This document shows, one piece after another, positions 1 through 8,139 of a stretch of DNA of 64,000 nt. The stretch comes from CAZNXJ01 sp964577115 (GTDB taxonomy: Bacteria > Planctomycetota > Planctomycetia > Pirellulales > Pirellulaceae): positions 1 to 64,000 of the forward strand of contig CAZNXJ010000005.1 of the NCBI GenBank assembly GCA_964577115.1, in the 5' to 3' direction. Position 1 is the stretch's first letter. Each line of letters opens with the position of its first letter. Below the pieces are notes generated by a model that was given only the letters and a program-made list of their open reading frames with translations, was not told the origin of the DNA and did no database searches. A program made the translations under genes and the position numbers.

Positions 1-431
1 CGAGAACGCGAGAACGCAGGGGTTTAGCGTTCCGATTTCAGCGAGCAGGGAACGGTTCAGAAAGCCGGGGAGAGCTGGGAAAGGAGGCTCGTTGTGCCCC
101 ATGAGCTGTAGCGGACAAGGTGGGCCTGCGAAGGCGAAGCAACCGGGCATCGGCCGGAGAGCGGCCGCAGTGACAAGATCGCAAGCTTTAGAAGCGCCGC
201 GAGAAAACGGGTAAGCGGGGATATTACGCGGCGGATCCGTTATCCGCTCCCCTTCACCAGTACGCCGGGGACAGAGACGGGCATCGGCCTGCGGGCGGCC
301 AGAGGAATATGAACCTGCGCGACGAGAACGTTGCCAGCGTGCAATGGCCGCCACTTTGTTATGATGATCGGGCGACTCCCCTCGGGCGAGTACGGCCCTT
401 CCGCTGCCTCTATTCGGTTGGAGAATCGATC
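1..431. other. gene-free stretch at the left edge
   Basis: I see no gene that can be supported on either strand and no tRNA or rRNA signature. A small perfect hairpin is present (GCGGAT at 231-236 pairing with ATCCGC at 242-247, loop of five). The last bases hold the ribosome binding site of the next gene (GGAGA at 420-424). Reading frames here have no recognisable protein character. Confidence 0.6.
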
Positions 432-944
432 ATGTTTGATCCAAGCGAGCACGCCGATCGTCCGAATACGGTACAGCGTCTCTTGGAGTGGATTCCGGGG
501 TTCCGCGGTTATCTCGAAAAAGAGAACCGGCGCGAGGCCGATGCGCTCGTACGCCGCTCGGCCGCCGAACGGTTGGACCGTTGCAAGCAGGAGCTCGACA
601 CCTTCAGCCAGACGCTCGTCGCCGCCGGCCGCATCGACGACCTCCCGCGTCTCGAGCAGGTGCGTGCCCGGCTCGACCGTCTCCAGTCCATGGTGCGGGG
701 CGAGGTGCGAGGCTATAGCGGATTCTTCGACTACGTTCAGGTCGATGAAGACATGCTGGATCAGATCTACGAGCGAGACATTGGATTACTCCAAGGAACC
801 GAAACGCTGCTCGAATCCATCCAGCAACTGCGCACTAAGCCGGATGAGCCGCAGGCGGTCGCCGCGGATCTGCTGTCACGCATCGAGGACTTGGAAACTC
901 ACTTCCGCCGCCGGCGCGAACTGCTGGAAGGTCTGAAGCAATAG
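432..944 (+). CDS. hypothetical coiled-coil protein upstream of an SPFH protein
   Basis: A 170-residue soluble protein of unknown function. It has no signal peptide or membrane segment and is rich in charged heptad-like helices, so a helical bundle or coiled coil is likely. The N-terminus carries the string LLEWIPGFRGYLEKENRR. I chose the ATG at 432 because GGAGA lies seven bases upstream; the frame stays open to 309 but that extension has no binding site. It ends 59 bases before the SPFH gene on the same strand, so the two are probably co-transcribed and may work together (inference). I do not recognise a named family. Confidence 0.7.
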   Translation: MFDPSEHADRPNTVQRLLEWIPGFRGYLEKENRREADALVRRSAAERLDRCKQELDTFSQTLVAAGRIDDLPRLEQVRARLDRLQSMVRGEVRGYSGFFDYVQVDEDMLDQIYERDIGLLQGTETLLESIQQLRTKPDEPQAVAADLLSRIEDLETHFRRRRELLEGLKQ

Positions 945-1003
945 CCCTTTGGCGCCGCGTGGCTTCGCATGCCGAACCCACAACAGAAAAGGATTGACGC
1001 AAC

Positions 1004-2353
1004 ATGGCCATTCGATTGGAAGTGATTCAGTATTTCGACGAGCTCAACCGGTCGTTGGTGCAGCGCATTCCACCGGAGGGTTCCGCAGATATCAAGTTCG
1101 GCGCTCAGCTGATCGTCCAGGAGAACCAGGAGGCGGTGTTCTTCCGGGACGGCAAGGCAATGGATCGCTTTGGGCCCGGCCGCCATACGTTGACAACGGC
1201 CAACGTGCCGCTCATCACGCGGCTGCTGACGATTCCGTGGGAGCGTTCGCCATTTCAAGCGCAGGTCTATTTCGTTGGGCGGCAAACGTTCATCGATCAA
1301 AAATGGGGGACGCGGCAGCCGATCACGGTGCGGGACGCGGACTTCGGCATGGTGCGGCTGCGCAGCTTCGGCAAGTTCTCCTTCCGCGTCACCGATAGCT
1401 CGCTGCTGATCAACACGCTCGTCGGCACCCAAGGCAAATACACGACGCAGGAGGTCGCGAGTTTTCTCAAAGATCTCATCGTATCGCGGCTAACCGATAC
1501 CCTGGGAACGCTCAAAGTCAGCATGCTCGATTTGCCGGCGAAGTTCGATGAAATCGCCGCGGCGACTCGGCTGAGCGTCCGCGAGGACTTCGCCAAATAC
1601 GGCCTCGAGCTGGTCGACTTCTTTATCAACTCGATTTCACCGCCCGAAGAAGTACAGCGCGCGATCGACACCCGCAGCAGCATGGGGGCGCTCGGCGACC
1701 TCCAGGCCTACACGGTGTACCAGGCTGCCAACAGCATGGCGAAGCTGGCCGAGCAGGGCGGAGGAGGCGGCGCCGCCAACAGCGCGATGGGAATGGGCAT
1801 GGGCGCCGGCTTTGGCATGATGATGCCCAACCTGATTAGCCAGGCCATGCAGGGCCAGCGCGCTGCGCAGCCGCAGAGCGGGCCGGCAATCCCGACAGCG
1901 TCCGTCGTTCCCGGCCCCGATTTCAGCAGCCTCGCGGCGCCCCGCACCGACCCTAAGCAGCTTATCCGCAGCGTGGCCCAATCGGCCGGCTGGCAGATCA
2001 CCGAGAACGGCGATCGCTGGCAACTCGTCCTCTCCGTCGGACCGCTGCGCAAGCAAACCGTGACTGCGAACTTCGCCGCCCGCGATCCGGAAGGGCATGC
2101 AGTGGTCAGCTTCACATCAACGTGCGGTGTCGCGTCGGAAGCCAACGCCATGAACCTGCTACGTCTAAATACGCAAATGGTGCATGGCGCGTTTGCCGTC
2201 GAGCGGTCGGAGGCGGGCGAGCTGATTGTCTTGCAGTCGAACCATCTGGCCGAAACGCTTGATCCGCTCGAAGTCACGCGCGTCGTCACAGCGCTAGCGT
2301 GGCAAGCCGATCGTGCGGAAGAACAATTGGGCGGCGGCGAGGACCAGTACTAA
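1004..2353 (+). CDS. SPFH domain protein (YdjI / 'virion core protein' type)
   Basis: A 449-residue protein whose first ~215 residues form an SPFH/band-7 domain of the YdjI type, lacking the N-terminal membrane hairpin of flotillins. Next comes a flexible Gly/Ala/Met-rich linker (about residues 245-285), then a C-terminal alpha/beta domain (about 305-440) that reads like a YbjN or type III chaperone fold. The zinc ribbon found at the C-terminus of many family members is absent. SPFH proteins oligomerise as scaffolds near membranes; family members are linked to envelope stress. The partner is probably the coiled-coil protein just upstream. The SPFH call is firm, the C-terminal fold is a tentative reading. 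Confidence 0.8.
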   Translation: MAIRLEVIQYFDELNRSLVQRIPPEGSADIKFGAQLIVQENQEAVFFRDGKAMDRFGPGRHTLTTANVPLITRLLTIPWERSPFQAQVYFVGRQTFIDQKWGTRQPITVRDADFGMVRLRSFGKFSFRVTDSSLLINTLVGTQGKYTTQEVASFLKDLIVSRLTDTLGTLKVSMLDLPAKFDEIAAATRLSVREDFAKYGLELVDFFINSISPPEEVQRAIDTRSSMGALGDLQAYTVYQAANSMAKLAEQGGGGGAANSAMGMGMGAGFGMMMPNLISQAMQGQRAAQPQSGPAIPTASVVPGPDFSSLAAPRTDPKQLIRSVAQSAGWQITENGDRWQLVLSVGPLRKQTVTANFAARDPEGHAVVSFTSTCGVASEANAMNLLRLNTQMVHGAFAVERSEAGELIVLQSNHLAETLDPLEVTRVVTALAWQADRAEEQLGGGEDQY

Positions 2354-2368
2354 ACCGGCGCTACTCGA

Positions 2369-3583
2369 GTGCGGTCCGTTTCCGCCGTGAGCTCTCTTGA
2401 CGATTACCAGTGGCTTGTCAGCGATGAGGGTGCCGACTGGCTGCGCCGAGCGGCCGCCGTCCACGCCGACGCGCTAACGCTCGGAAAGCAATTGCGGCGT
2501 TCCCTTCCGCCCCAGCGTGCCGCGCTGATCAGCGAAACGCTGGAACTGCGCGGGTGGGCGCTCGCGAAGTTCCCGCGCGCCGCGCAAATGTTTTTTACGC
2601 GGCGGGCACTCGAGCAGGCTACGGACGCGGCACTCGCGCGCTACAAGGCCAGCCGTTTCAGTCCGGATGCTCCCGTTTGGGATCTATGCTGCGGCATCGG
2701 CGGCGATGCGCTCGGTCTTGCGGGACGCGTCTCGAGCGTTTACGCCGTCGATCGCGACCCAATCATGACGCTGCTGACCGCGGCGAATGCACGCGCCCTG
2801 GAATCCGCATGCGTCGAGACGATCACGTCCGATGCCGAACGCGTGGACATCCCGGCCAGCGCATGCCTGCACGCGGATCCCGACCGCCGCGCGACCGGCC
2901 GCCGTGTGGCTCGACAGGTCGACGATTACGCACCGTCGTGGGAATCGCTGCAAACAAAGATTCGGCAAGCCGCCGGGGCGGCGATCAAGTTGGCGCCGGC
3001 GGCATGGCTCCCCGACGAGCCGGCCGGCACCGAACGTGAATGGATTTCTCGTCGCGGTGAATGCCGCCAGCAAGTGGCCTGGATCGGATCACTCGCTCGC
3101 TGGCCCGATCGTCGTGTCGCTACGCAAGTCGACGACAACGGGCAGATCACCGGACAGTTCAGCGGCGTGGCCGGCGGCCCGCCCGCGCCGCTCAGCGATG
3201 CGAAGGCGTATGTCTACGAACCCGATGCCGCGCTGCTCGCCGCCGAGCTGACCGATGCGTTCGCGCACGAATACCAGCTCGCCAGGCTCTTCGCGCGCGT
3301 CGCGTATCTCACGAGCGACGAGCGTCTCGTGCATCCACTGCTCGCCGCCTTCCGCGTTGCCGAGGTCCTACCGCTGGATGTTCGCCGCCTGCGTGCCGTC
3401 CTGCGCCAACGCGGCATCGGCGCGTTGGAGGTTAAAAAACGGGCTGTCGACATCGACCCCAGCCGGCTCGTGAAGCAGCTCGACCTCTGCGGCACGCAGC
3501 ACGCAACGCTCCTCCTCTCGCCTACCCAAAAAGGTACGCGCGCGATTCTTGCGAAACGATTGACGTGCGCGTCGGTCGACTAA
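2369..3583 (+). CDS. class I SAM-dependent methyltransferase with THUMP-like C-terminus
   Basis: A 404-residue predicted RNA methyltransferase. Motif I is clear (DLCCGIGGDALGLAGR, near residue 105) and is followed by the acidic ribose-binding strand (YAVDRDP). A HADPDRR string occurs near residue 166, and the last ~75 residues match the THUMP-like domain seen in this family (DPSRLVKQL through the C-terminus). The substrate is unknown; THUMP domains usually bind structured RNA. The start is the GTG at 2369, 15 bases after the SPFH stop; there is no strong binding site, so the exact start is uncertain. It ends tail to tail with the AI-2E permease gene, overlapping it by four bases. Confidence 0.75.
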   Translation: MRSVSAVSSLDDYQWLVSDEGADWLRRAAAVHADALTLGKQLRRSLPPQRAALISETLELRGWALAKFPRAAQMFFTRRALEQATDAALARYKASRFSPDAPVWDLCCGIGGDALGLAGRVSSVYAVDRDPIMTLLTAANARALESACVETITSDAERVDIPASACLHADPDRRATGRRVARQVDDYAPSWESLQTKIRQAAGAAIKLAPAAWLPDEPAGTEREWISRRGECRQQVAWIGSLARWPDRRVATQVDDNGQITGQFSGVAGGPPAPLSDAKAYVYEPDAALLAAELTDAFAHEYQLARLFARVAYLTSDERLVHPLLAAFRVAEVLPLDVRRLRAVLRQRGIGALEVKKRAVDIDPSRLVKQLDLCGTQHATLLLSPTQKGTRAILAKRLTCASVD

Positions 3584-5559
3584 GTCTCTGCCACCACGGG
3601 TTCCCCACGAGGCGAAGCCGGGGTGCCTTCGAGGATCTGAAGCGCAGAGGCAAATGAGGTAGCGACGTTGTTCGCGCCGGCATTGATCAGCCGCGCGGCG
3701 GCCTGTTCCATGCCCCGGCCGCTCCAGAGACCCGCAATGATGGGCAGGTTGGGATGCTGGCTGCGGAGGCGCTTGCAGAGATAACGGCCATCGCGGGCGC
3801 CGAGCGGTGGCAGAACAGACAGCACGACGGCATGTGCACCCGTCTGCTGGATTTGTTCGAGCACTTCACCGACGGTGCTTTGAATCGACCCCATTTCGAC
3901 GTCATAGCCGCGCAGCCGCAACAGATGCTCGAACATCAGCGAAGCGACCTCGTCGGCTTCATCGCGAACAGGAACGCAGAAGACCTTGCGGCCTTTAACG
4001 CGTTCCTCTTCTGGATCCGGTTCTACTTCGTCCGCGCAGTCGTCAATCAGATCCCGAATGGCCTGAAAGATAAATGCCTGTTGTTGCTCGCTCAGCGTTC
4101 CCGCATGACGCTCTTCTTCGGCCAGGTACAACGCGGGCGTGAGCGCCGAGTCGTAGAGTTCCGCGAGGCTGCTGTTCTTGAGTTCATTCAGTGCGAGCAC
4201 CTGCGCTTCGTCTTCATCCATGGCCAGCAGCCGCTGATAAATGCGTTCACCCAGCGACATCGTCACCTGATCAGCCAGCAGGATCGTGACGACTCGCATC
4301 TGGGGGATATATTGGGCCGCGACGACGATGCAGACGGTCAGCGGCATGGCCATGACCAGTCCGATAGGTCCCCACAGCCACGTCCAGAAGATCGCGGACA
4401 CGATGATGCCCATCGACGAAACGCCGATACTCGCCCCGTACAGCCAAGGTTCGAGTAGCATGTTGACCGTCAGTTCGAGCACCAAAAACAGGCCCACAAC
4501 CAGCAGGGGTTGCAGCCAGCCTTCAAAGACCGCGAGAGTTAGCGTCAGCGGCATGAGGGCGGCGAGCCACGGGCCGGCATAGGGCAGAAAGCGGAGCAGC
4601 AGACCGAGCACTCCCCAAAGCAGAGCATTGGGCACGCCAATGAAATACAGCCCAATACCTACTGCTGTGCCGTAGCACGTGTTGATCAGCAGCTGCATGC
4701 GCAAGAACCGCCCGACACGTGCAGCGGCATCATTCAGTGCTTCGGTCGTGAGGCGCATATGCGAGATGCCGAAGAGCTGAATCAGCCGGTAACGCAGATC
4801 CTCGCGGCGGAGCAGCATGAAGATCACAAGCACGGCGACGAGGCCAAAAGTGGCCAGTGGTCCGAGTAAGGGTCCAAGCCAGTCGCGGATCTGCTTGAGT
4901 GGAGAAGGGGGCAGCGCGACGATTTTCACCGCCAGCGGTTCGGCCGCTCCGTGGGCACCCGGTGCCGCACTGCTCGATCGCGCTAGCGGCCCTTGCTGCT
5001 CCTGTATCCGCGTGCTACCCAGCGGATCGTTGCTACCGCTGGCCAGTTGCTCGAGCTCGGTGATCGTTTCTTCGTCGGTAACTTCAGCAGGCTGTTTCGG
5101 CGTCCCCGCCAGCTCCTCACCTAACTCCTCGATCGTAGTCGCCGCTTCCTGAAGCGGCCCCTCCGTGGCGCCGCTCAGGGCCCGCACTCGTCCTAGTAAT
5201 ACGCCGCGATAGTTCGGCAGCTGACGGCCGAGGTCCATAAGTTGCGTGGTTACGAGCCATCCCACCGCGCCAACGACCAGGCCCATCAAAGCGACTGTCG
5301 AGATGACCGAAACAACGCGGCCAAGTTTCATGCGGTCGAGCCAGGTGACCATGGGATTCAGCAGAAAGCTGACGAGCACGGCCAGGGCGAACGGCAGGAG
5401 GATTTCCTTCGCCCAATACAAGGCCGCCACAAAGAGCACGGCCGCCACGAGATGAAATAAGCGGGCGGTGTAGGAACGCTCGTTCCGACGCGGCGGTTCG
5501 CGGCGTGCGCCGTTTTCGTCGCGGGGTAGAGCAGGGGCAGGGGAAGGGTTCGCGTCCAT
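3580..5559 (-). CDS. AI-2E family permease fused to a C-terminal cobalamin-fold domain
   Basis: A 659-residue inner membrane protein. The N-terminal ~420 residues are an AI-2E/PerM-type permease: two N-terminal helices (from about residue 33), a long acidic soluble insertion (about 130-205), and a second membrane block with the family's GVPNALLWGVLG region. The C-terminal ~240 residues are cytosolic: a helical linker, then an alpha/beta domain resembling B12-binding modules (VFCVPVRDEADEVASLMFE onward). The DxHxxG cobalamin-ligand motif is missing, because DEADEV stands at the equivalent place. It is the last gene of the six-gene minus-strand run. The substrate is unknown; PerM relatives have been tied to AI-2 or sodium/proton exchange. 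Confidence 0.8.
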   Translation of the reverse strand: MDANPSPAPALPRDENGARREPPRRNERSYTARLFHLVAAVLFVAALYWAKEILLPFALAVLVSFLLNPMVTWLDRMKLGRVVSVISTVALMGLVVGAVGWLVTTQLMDLGRQLPNYRGVLLGRVRALSGATEGPLQEAATTIEELGEELAGTPKQPAEVTDEETITELEQLASGSNDPLGSTRIQEQQGPLARSSSAAPGAHGAAEPLAVKIVALPPSPLKQIRDWLGPLLGPLATFGLVAVLVIFMLLRREDLRYRLIQLFGISHMRLTTEALNDAAARVGRFLRMQLLINTCYGTAVGIGLYFIGVPNALLWGVLGLLLRFLPYAGPWLAALMPLTLTLAVFEGWLQPLLVVGLFLVLELTVNMLLEPWLYGASIGVSSMGIIVSAIFWTWLWGPIGLVMAMPLTVCIVVAAQYIPQMRVVTILLADQVTMSLGERIYQRLLAMDEDEAQVLALNELKNSSLAELYDSALTPALYLAEEERHAGTLSEQQQAFIFQAIRDLIDDCADEVEPDPEEERVKGRKVFCVPVRDEADEVASLMFEHLLRLRGYDVEMGSIQSTVGEVLEQIQQTGAHAVVLSVLPPLGARDGRYLCKRLRSQHPNLPIIAGLWSGRGMEQAAARLINAGANNVATSFASALQILEGTPASPRGEPVVAET

Positions 5560-5594
5560 AGCGTTGGCGGCCGTACTTGTGGCCTCGTATTTCC

Positions 5595-5798
5595 TTACCA
5601 GGGCCGCAGCTTCCAGCCGAGCACAAAGCCCAGGCCGAATACCCAGAGAGCGGCAACTTCGGGATATGCGCGGGCATACTCCTTGAGCAGCTCCAGCGCG
5701 GCTTCGGCCGGCGGCCGGTTCGCAGAAAGCGCGGCGTTGCGCTCGTTGTTGCGTGCATGGAACTGGGGAGAACGGCCCGATTCGACACTCTGACTCAT
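5595..5798 (-). CDS. small single-pass membrane protein (YqjD/ElaB-like tail)
   Basis: A 67-residue protein with a polar, amphipathic N-terminal half and one C-terminal transmembrane helix rich in Gly and Ala (YPEVAALWVFGLGFVLGW), ending in KLRPW. The Tyr-Pro at the start of the helix and the Gly pattern recall the C-terminal anchor of DUF883/ElaB-YqjD proteins. The start ATG at 5798 overlaps the stop of the upstream gene by four bases, which argues for translational coupling. Function unknown; probably a membrane-surface helix protein working with the holin-X-like neighbour. Confidence 0.65.
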   Translation of the reverse strand: MSQSVESGRSPQFHARNNERNAALSANRPPAEAALELLKEYARAYPEVAALWVFGLGFVLGWKLRPW

Positions 5799-6283
5799 GT
5801 GGGGATCTCCTGTTTGCGTATCGTAAAACGTGGTGAACGACCGTCTCCCAGCTCGTCGCTTGGGCATGGTTCTTTCAAGACGTTCTTCAACCAATCGATG
5901 TTGTTCCGGAGTTCGCTGCGCGTGCGTTCGAAGACCATGAACGACGTTTGGAAACGCCGCCAACCGACGTATCCTAGGATGGCGGCCGTCGCGAGCCCCA
6001 CCAATCCGGCCACGAGGAACGACAGCCAGTGCGGCCACTCGGCCCCTTCGATCAGCGCGTAGGCCACACCGTGCAGCAGCACGGGCATGGCTCCGACAGT
6101 AATGCCGAGAGCTCCGGCAAACAGGACGCCAGGCATAATCAGCCGGTGCGTCCATTGCTGCGAGTCGAGCATCGCCAGCTCGAACTGGAGCTCGCCGAGC
6201 GTCAGGGCGTCGTATGCCAGCTCGCGCATGCCCCGCGTCATGTCGCGACGCGGTGACGCTCCGTTGTGGTGGTCATTATTCAT
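5795..6283 (-). CDS. phage-holin family protein (holin-X / YqjE-like)
   Basis: A 162-residue membrane protein. A soluble amphipathic N-terminal helix (about 1-45, with LGELQFELAMLDSQQW) is followed by two transmembrane helices (about 48-75 and 84-108) and a charged C-terminal helix. This is the layout of the Holin-X/YqjE family, which despite its name is usually chromosomal and not phage-linked. In E. coli yqjE sits with yqjD and yqjK, a similar set of small membrane proteins. It overlaps the next gene by four bases, and the previous gene ends four bases inside its start, so three genes are tightly coupled. Confidence 0.7.
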   Translation of the reverse strand: MNNDHHNGASPRRDMTRGMRELAYDALTLGELQFELAMLDSQQWTHRLIMPGVLFAGALGITVGAMPVLLHGVAYALIEGAEWPHWLSFLVAGLVGLATAAILGYVGWRRFQTSFMVFERTRSELRNNIDWLKNVLKEPCPSDELGDGRSPRFTIRKQEIPT

Positions 6284-6474
6284 CGTCGTTTAATCCATAT
6301 CCCCAGAAGCACACCCACAACGAGCGCTGCCGTCAGAGCGGCGCCAGGATACTTCTTGATGGCCTTCTCGGCCTGGCTGAAGGTGTTCCGGAGTTGCTCA
6401 CTGCTACCGGAAGGTTTGAGCTGAGGCTTGCCCGCTCGGGGCGGAGCAGCGTTCCTCGCGTATGGATAACTCAT
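6280..6474 (-). CDS. small single-pass membrane protein (ElaB/YqjD-like)
   Basis: A 64-residue protein: a basic, Pro-rich N-terminus, a short amphipathic helix (SEQLRNTFSQAEKAIKKYPG) and one C-terminal transmembrane helix ending in IWIKRR. The C-terminal half looks like the DUF883 anchor (Tyr-Pro, small residues, Gly, basic end). The ATG at 6474 was chosen because the longer open frame upstream has no protein-like character. Its stop overlaps the start of the holin-X-like gene by four bases. Function unknown. Confidence 0.6.
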   Translation of the reverse strand: MSYPYARNAAPPRAGKPQLKPSGSSEQLRNTFSQAEKAIKKYPGAALTAALVVGVLLGIWIKRR

Positions 6475-6515
6475 GTCTTGTTGGTTCCCCCGTTGCTCAA
6501 AGACGACGCGCCCCT

Positions 6516-6962
6516 TTATCCCGCGATGCCTGCGGTGACAGCCGCCTCGTCGTCCGGGCTGCCTGCGATCGGCGTTTGCTCGTCGCCGGCCACTTGTTGC
6601 GTGAACTTCGCAGCCAGGAACGCCGTGGCCCCCCGCAGGGCAGCGCGGGCAACGAGTCCCATGAGCATGCTTCCCATTCCCGAGCGGCGTGTTTCGGTGC
6701 CTGCTTTCACCACGACTTTGTTCTGCTTCGCCAGTTCGGCGAGCGCACTGGCATCCGGCCGAATCACGTGTACTCGGCTGGGCACGAGCAAATAGCCGAG
6801 CGCAGCCGCTGCACCGACACAGGCCCACGGATAGTGCTCGATATAGAAGCGCCAATCGGTGATGGTCTTCGCCGAGCTAACGATCTGCTCGACGTCTTCG
6901 CCGAGCTCGCACCGCACTTCTTCCATGCGGCGCCGAATTTCGGCGGCGCGTACTTCATTCAT
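6516..6962 (-). CDS. DUF3618-like membrane-anchored protein
   Basis: A 148-residue protein. The N-terminal helix (AEIRRRMEEVRCELGEDVEQ) resembles DUF3618, and it leads into a hydrophobic segment (YPWACVGAAAALGYLLVP, about residues 43-60). A second hydrophobic, Gly/Ala-rich stretch lies near 95-120, and the tail is acidic. DUF3618 genes are often found next to holin-X-type genes, as here. It lies 66 bases after the CsbD-like gene and 41 bases before the next gene, in one transcription direction. The family assignment is by pattern only. Confidence 0.6.
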   Translation of the reverse strand: MNEVRAAEIRRRMEEVRCELGEDVEQIVSSAKTITDWRFYIEHYPWACVGAAAALGYLLVPSRVHVIRPDASALAELAKQNKVVVKAGTETRRSGMGSMLMGLVARAALRGATAFLAAKFTQQVAGDEQTPIAGSPDDEAAVTAGIAG

Positions 6963-7028
6963 GGCTATTCGATCCTCCGCGAGCGGTGCTCGGCGCCAAG
7001 CTTCTTGGCAAATCTCATCCCGGCATCA

Positions 7029-7484
7029 CTAGCGCGAACGCAACATCATGCCCACCACCACGCCGGAGATCAGGCCAATCGCGAAGCACGCGGCAATGGA
7101 TTCGAGAGGCCGGCGGCGCACGATATCCTGAGTGTTTTCAAAAGTGGCGCGCATTTGTGCGAGCGCCTCTTCCGCAGCGCGCTGTGCTTGCTCCGCCGCC
7201 TGCTGGCTCATTTCGCGCGCTCGGGCATTGGCGGCTTCCATCGATTCGCGAGCTTTGGCCGCGGCCTGCTGCACGCTTGATTGCCCGTCGCCGGTCAGTT
7301 GCTCGAGATAGCTGCGAATCTTTTCCTGAGCTTCACCCGTCTTGCGCTGGATCGTGCCGATGAGTTGCTCGATACTTCCTCGAGCCTGGTTCAAATCGTC
7401 ATCCGTCAGTTGTCCCCAGCGTTCATGCAGCTTGCCTCGAATCTCGTTCCAGCGTCCTTCGAGCGTTTGCGTATTAATGGCCAT
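7029..7484 (-). CDS. CsbD-like protein fused to an ElaB/YqjD-type membrane anchor
   Basis: A 151-residue protein joining two modules. Residues 1-60 match CsbD (NEIRGKLHERWGQLTDDDL, the hallmark of this general-stress family). Residues 60-151 are a long Ala/Gln/Glu-rich helix ending in one transmembrane anchor (RRPLESIAACFAIGLISG) typical of DUF883/ElaB-YqjD proteins, which tether to the inner membrane and in E. coli bind ribosomes in stationary phase. It is the first gene of the minus-strand run and is preceded by a triple 10-base repeat that includes its ribosome binding site. A role in stress or stationary phase is inferred. Confidence 0.75.
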   Translation of the reverse strand: MAINTQTLEGRWNEIRGKLHERWGQLTDDDLNQARGSIEQLIGTIQRKTGEAQEKIRSYLEQLTGDGQSSVQQAAAKARESMEAANARAREMSQQAAEQAQRAAEEALAQMRATFENTQDIVRRRPLESIAACFAIGLISGVVVGMMLRSR

Positions 7485-7494
7485 GATGCGTTCC

Positions 7495-7524
7495 TTTCCC
7501 TCAGTTTCCCTCAGTTTCCCTCAG
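7495..7524 (+). repeat. three tandem copies of a 10-base unit upstream of the CsbD-like gene
   Basis: The unit TTTCCCTCAG occurs three times head to tail at 7495-7504, 7505-7514 and 7515-7524, and CCCTCAG appears again at 7531-7537. On the minus strand the units read CTGAGGGAAA and end 11 bases before the ATG of the CsbD-like gene, so each copy carries a GAGGGA string that could act as a ribosome binding site. Copy-number change would alter the leader length. Confidence 0.85.
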
Positions 7525-7729
7525 TGAAATCCCTCAGTATGTATCAGCCAGTCGCCGGCGGTTCGTGGGCAACAGCCTGCGGCGAGGCTGCCGACCCGCG
7601 CAAGACGCCCGGCTTGTGGCGATGTGCGGTCTTGCAATCCGCGCGCCAAGGGAGAGGGAGTGGGAAGGTTGAGCCCAAAATTTGTGGCGGCTCGCGCTGC
7701 GGCCGCGGCTCGTTGGCTACGGAGCGTTG

Positions 7730-7758
7730 TTGTCCAAGACGGGATGCGATGCTATGCT
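7730..7758 (+). promoter_or_regulatory. possible promoter for tatC
   Basis: TTGTCC at 7730-7735, a 17-base spacer and TATGCT at 7753-7758, with a TGC extended -10 element. The match to the housekeeping consensus is moderate and the implied leader to tatC is almost 400 bases, so this is a weak call. Confidence 0.25.
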
Positions 7759-8139
7759 GAGTCGTGATCCGGCGGCTATCGACCGGCGCGATCAATCCCT
7801 CCTGGTGCGGCAGATTCCCTCCGTACGCTTTTCCTGTCGTGGAGCCATCGACGGCTTCGGCGCGGTGAGGTCGCCGTGCGGCGGAAGTGTCGAGCGACCC
7901 ACGGCTCTCGGCTCGGGCGATCCCGGCGACCGCGTGGCGCGAATCACTTCCGCCACTCCGTAGCCAAACGCGGACGAGACGGCCGAGCGTGATTGTTCGT
8001 CTGCGTCGCCGTCCCGAAACCGGTTGCGGCTCGAACGACGCAGTCGGTTCCTAACCAGCGAGCAAGCAACCCGCGAGCGCGGTGCAATCCCGCTGCTCGG
8101 AGTACGCGAGACGCCGCACACGAGCTTGGAGTACGTACG

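Larger units (their letters stand above)
7485..8139. other. gene-free stretch between the CsbD-like gene and tatC
   Basis: About 650 bases between two divergent transcription units. It holds the 10-base repeats and a 7-base inverted repeat (GCAAGAC at 7600-7606 with GTCTTGC at 7629-7635). The tatC frame stays open upstream to 7993, but that extension is Arg/Ala/Pro-rich and unlike TatC, so I treat it as non-coding. No RNA gene was recognised. Confidence 0.5.

Noticed and set aside
5795..6283. Prophage, because of the phage-holin family name
   Set aside because: Holin-X/YqjE proteins are chromosomal, and no phage structural, lysis or integrase gene is nearby.
7993..8139. N-terminal extension of tatC by 49 residues
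   Set aside because: The extension is Arg/Ala/Pro-rich without TatC homology, and the ATG at 8140 begins exactly at the conserved N-terminus.
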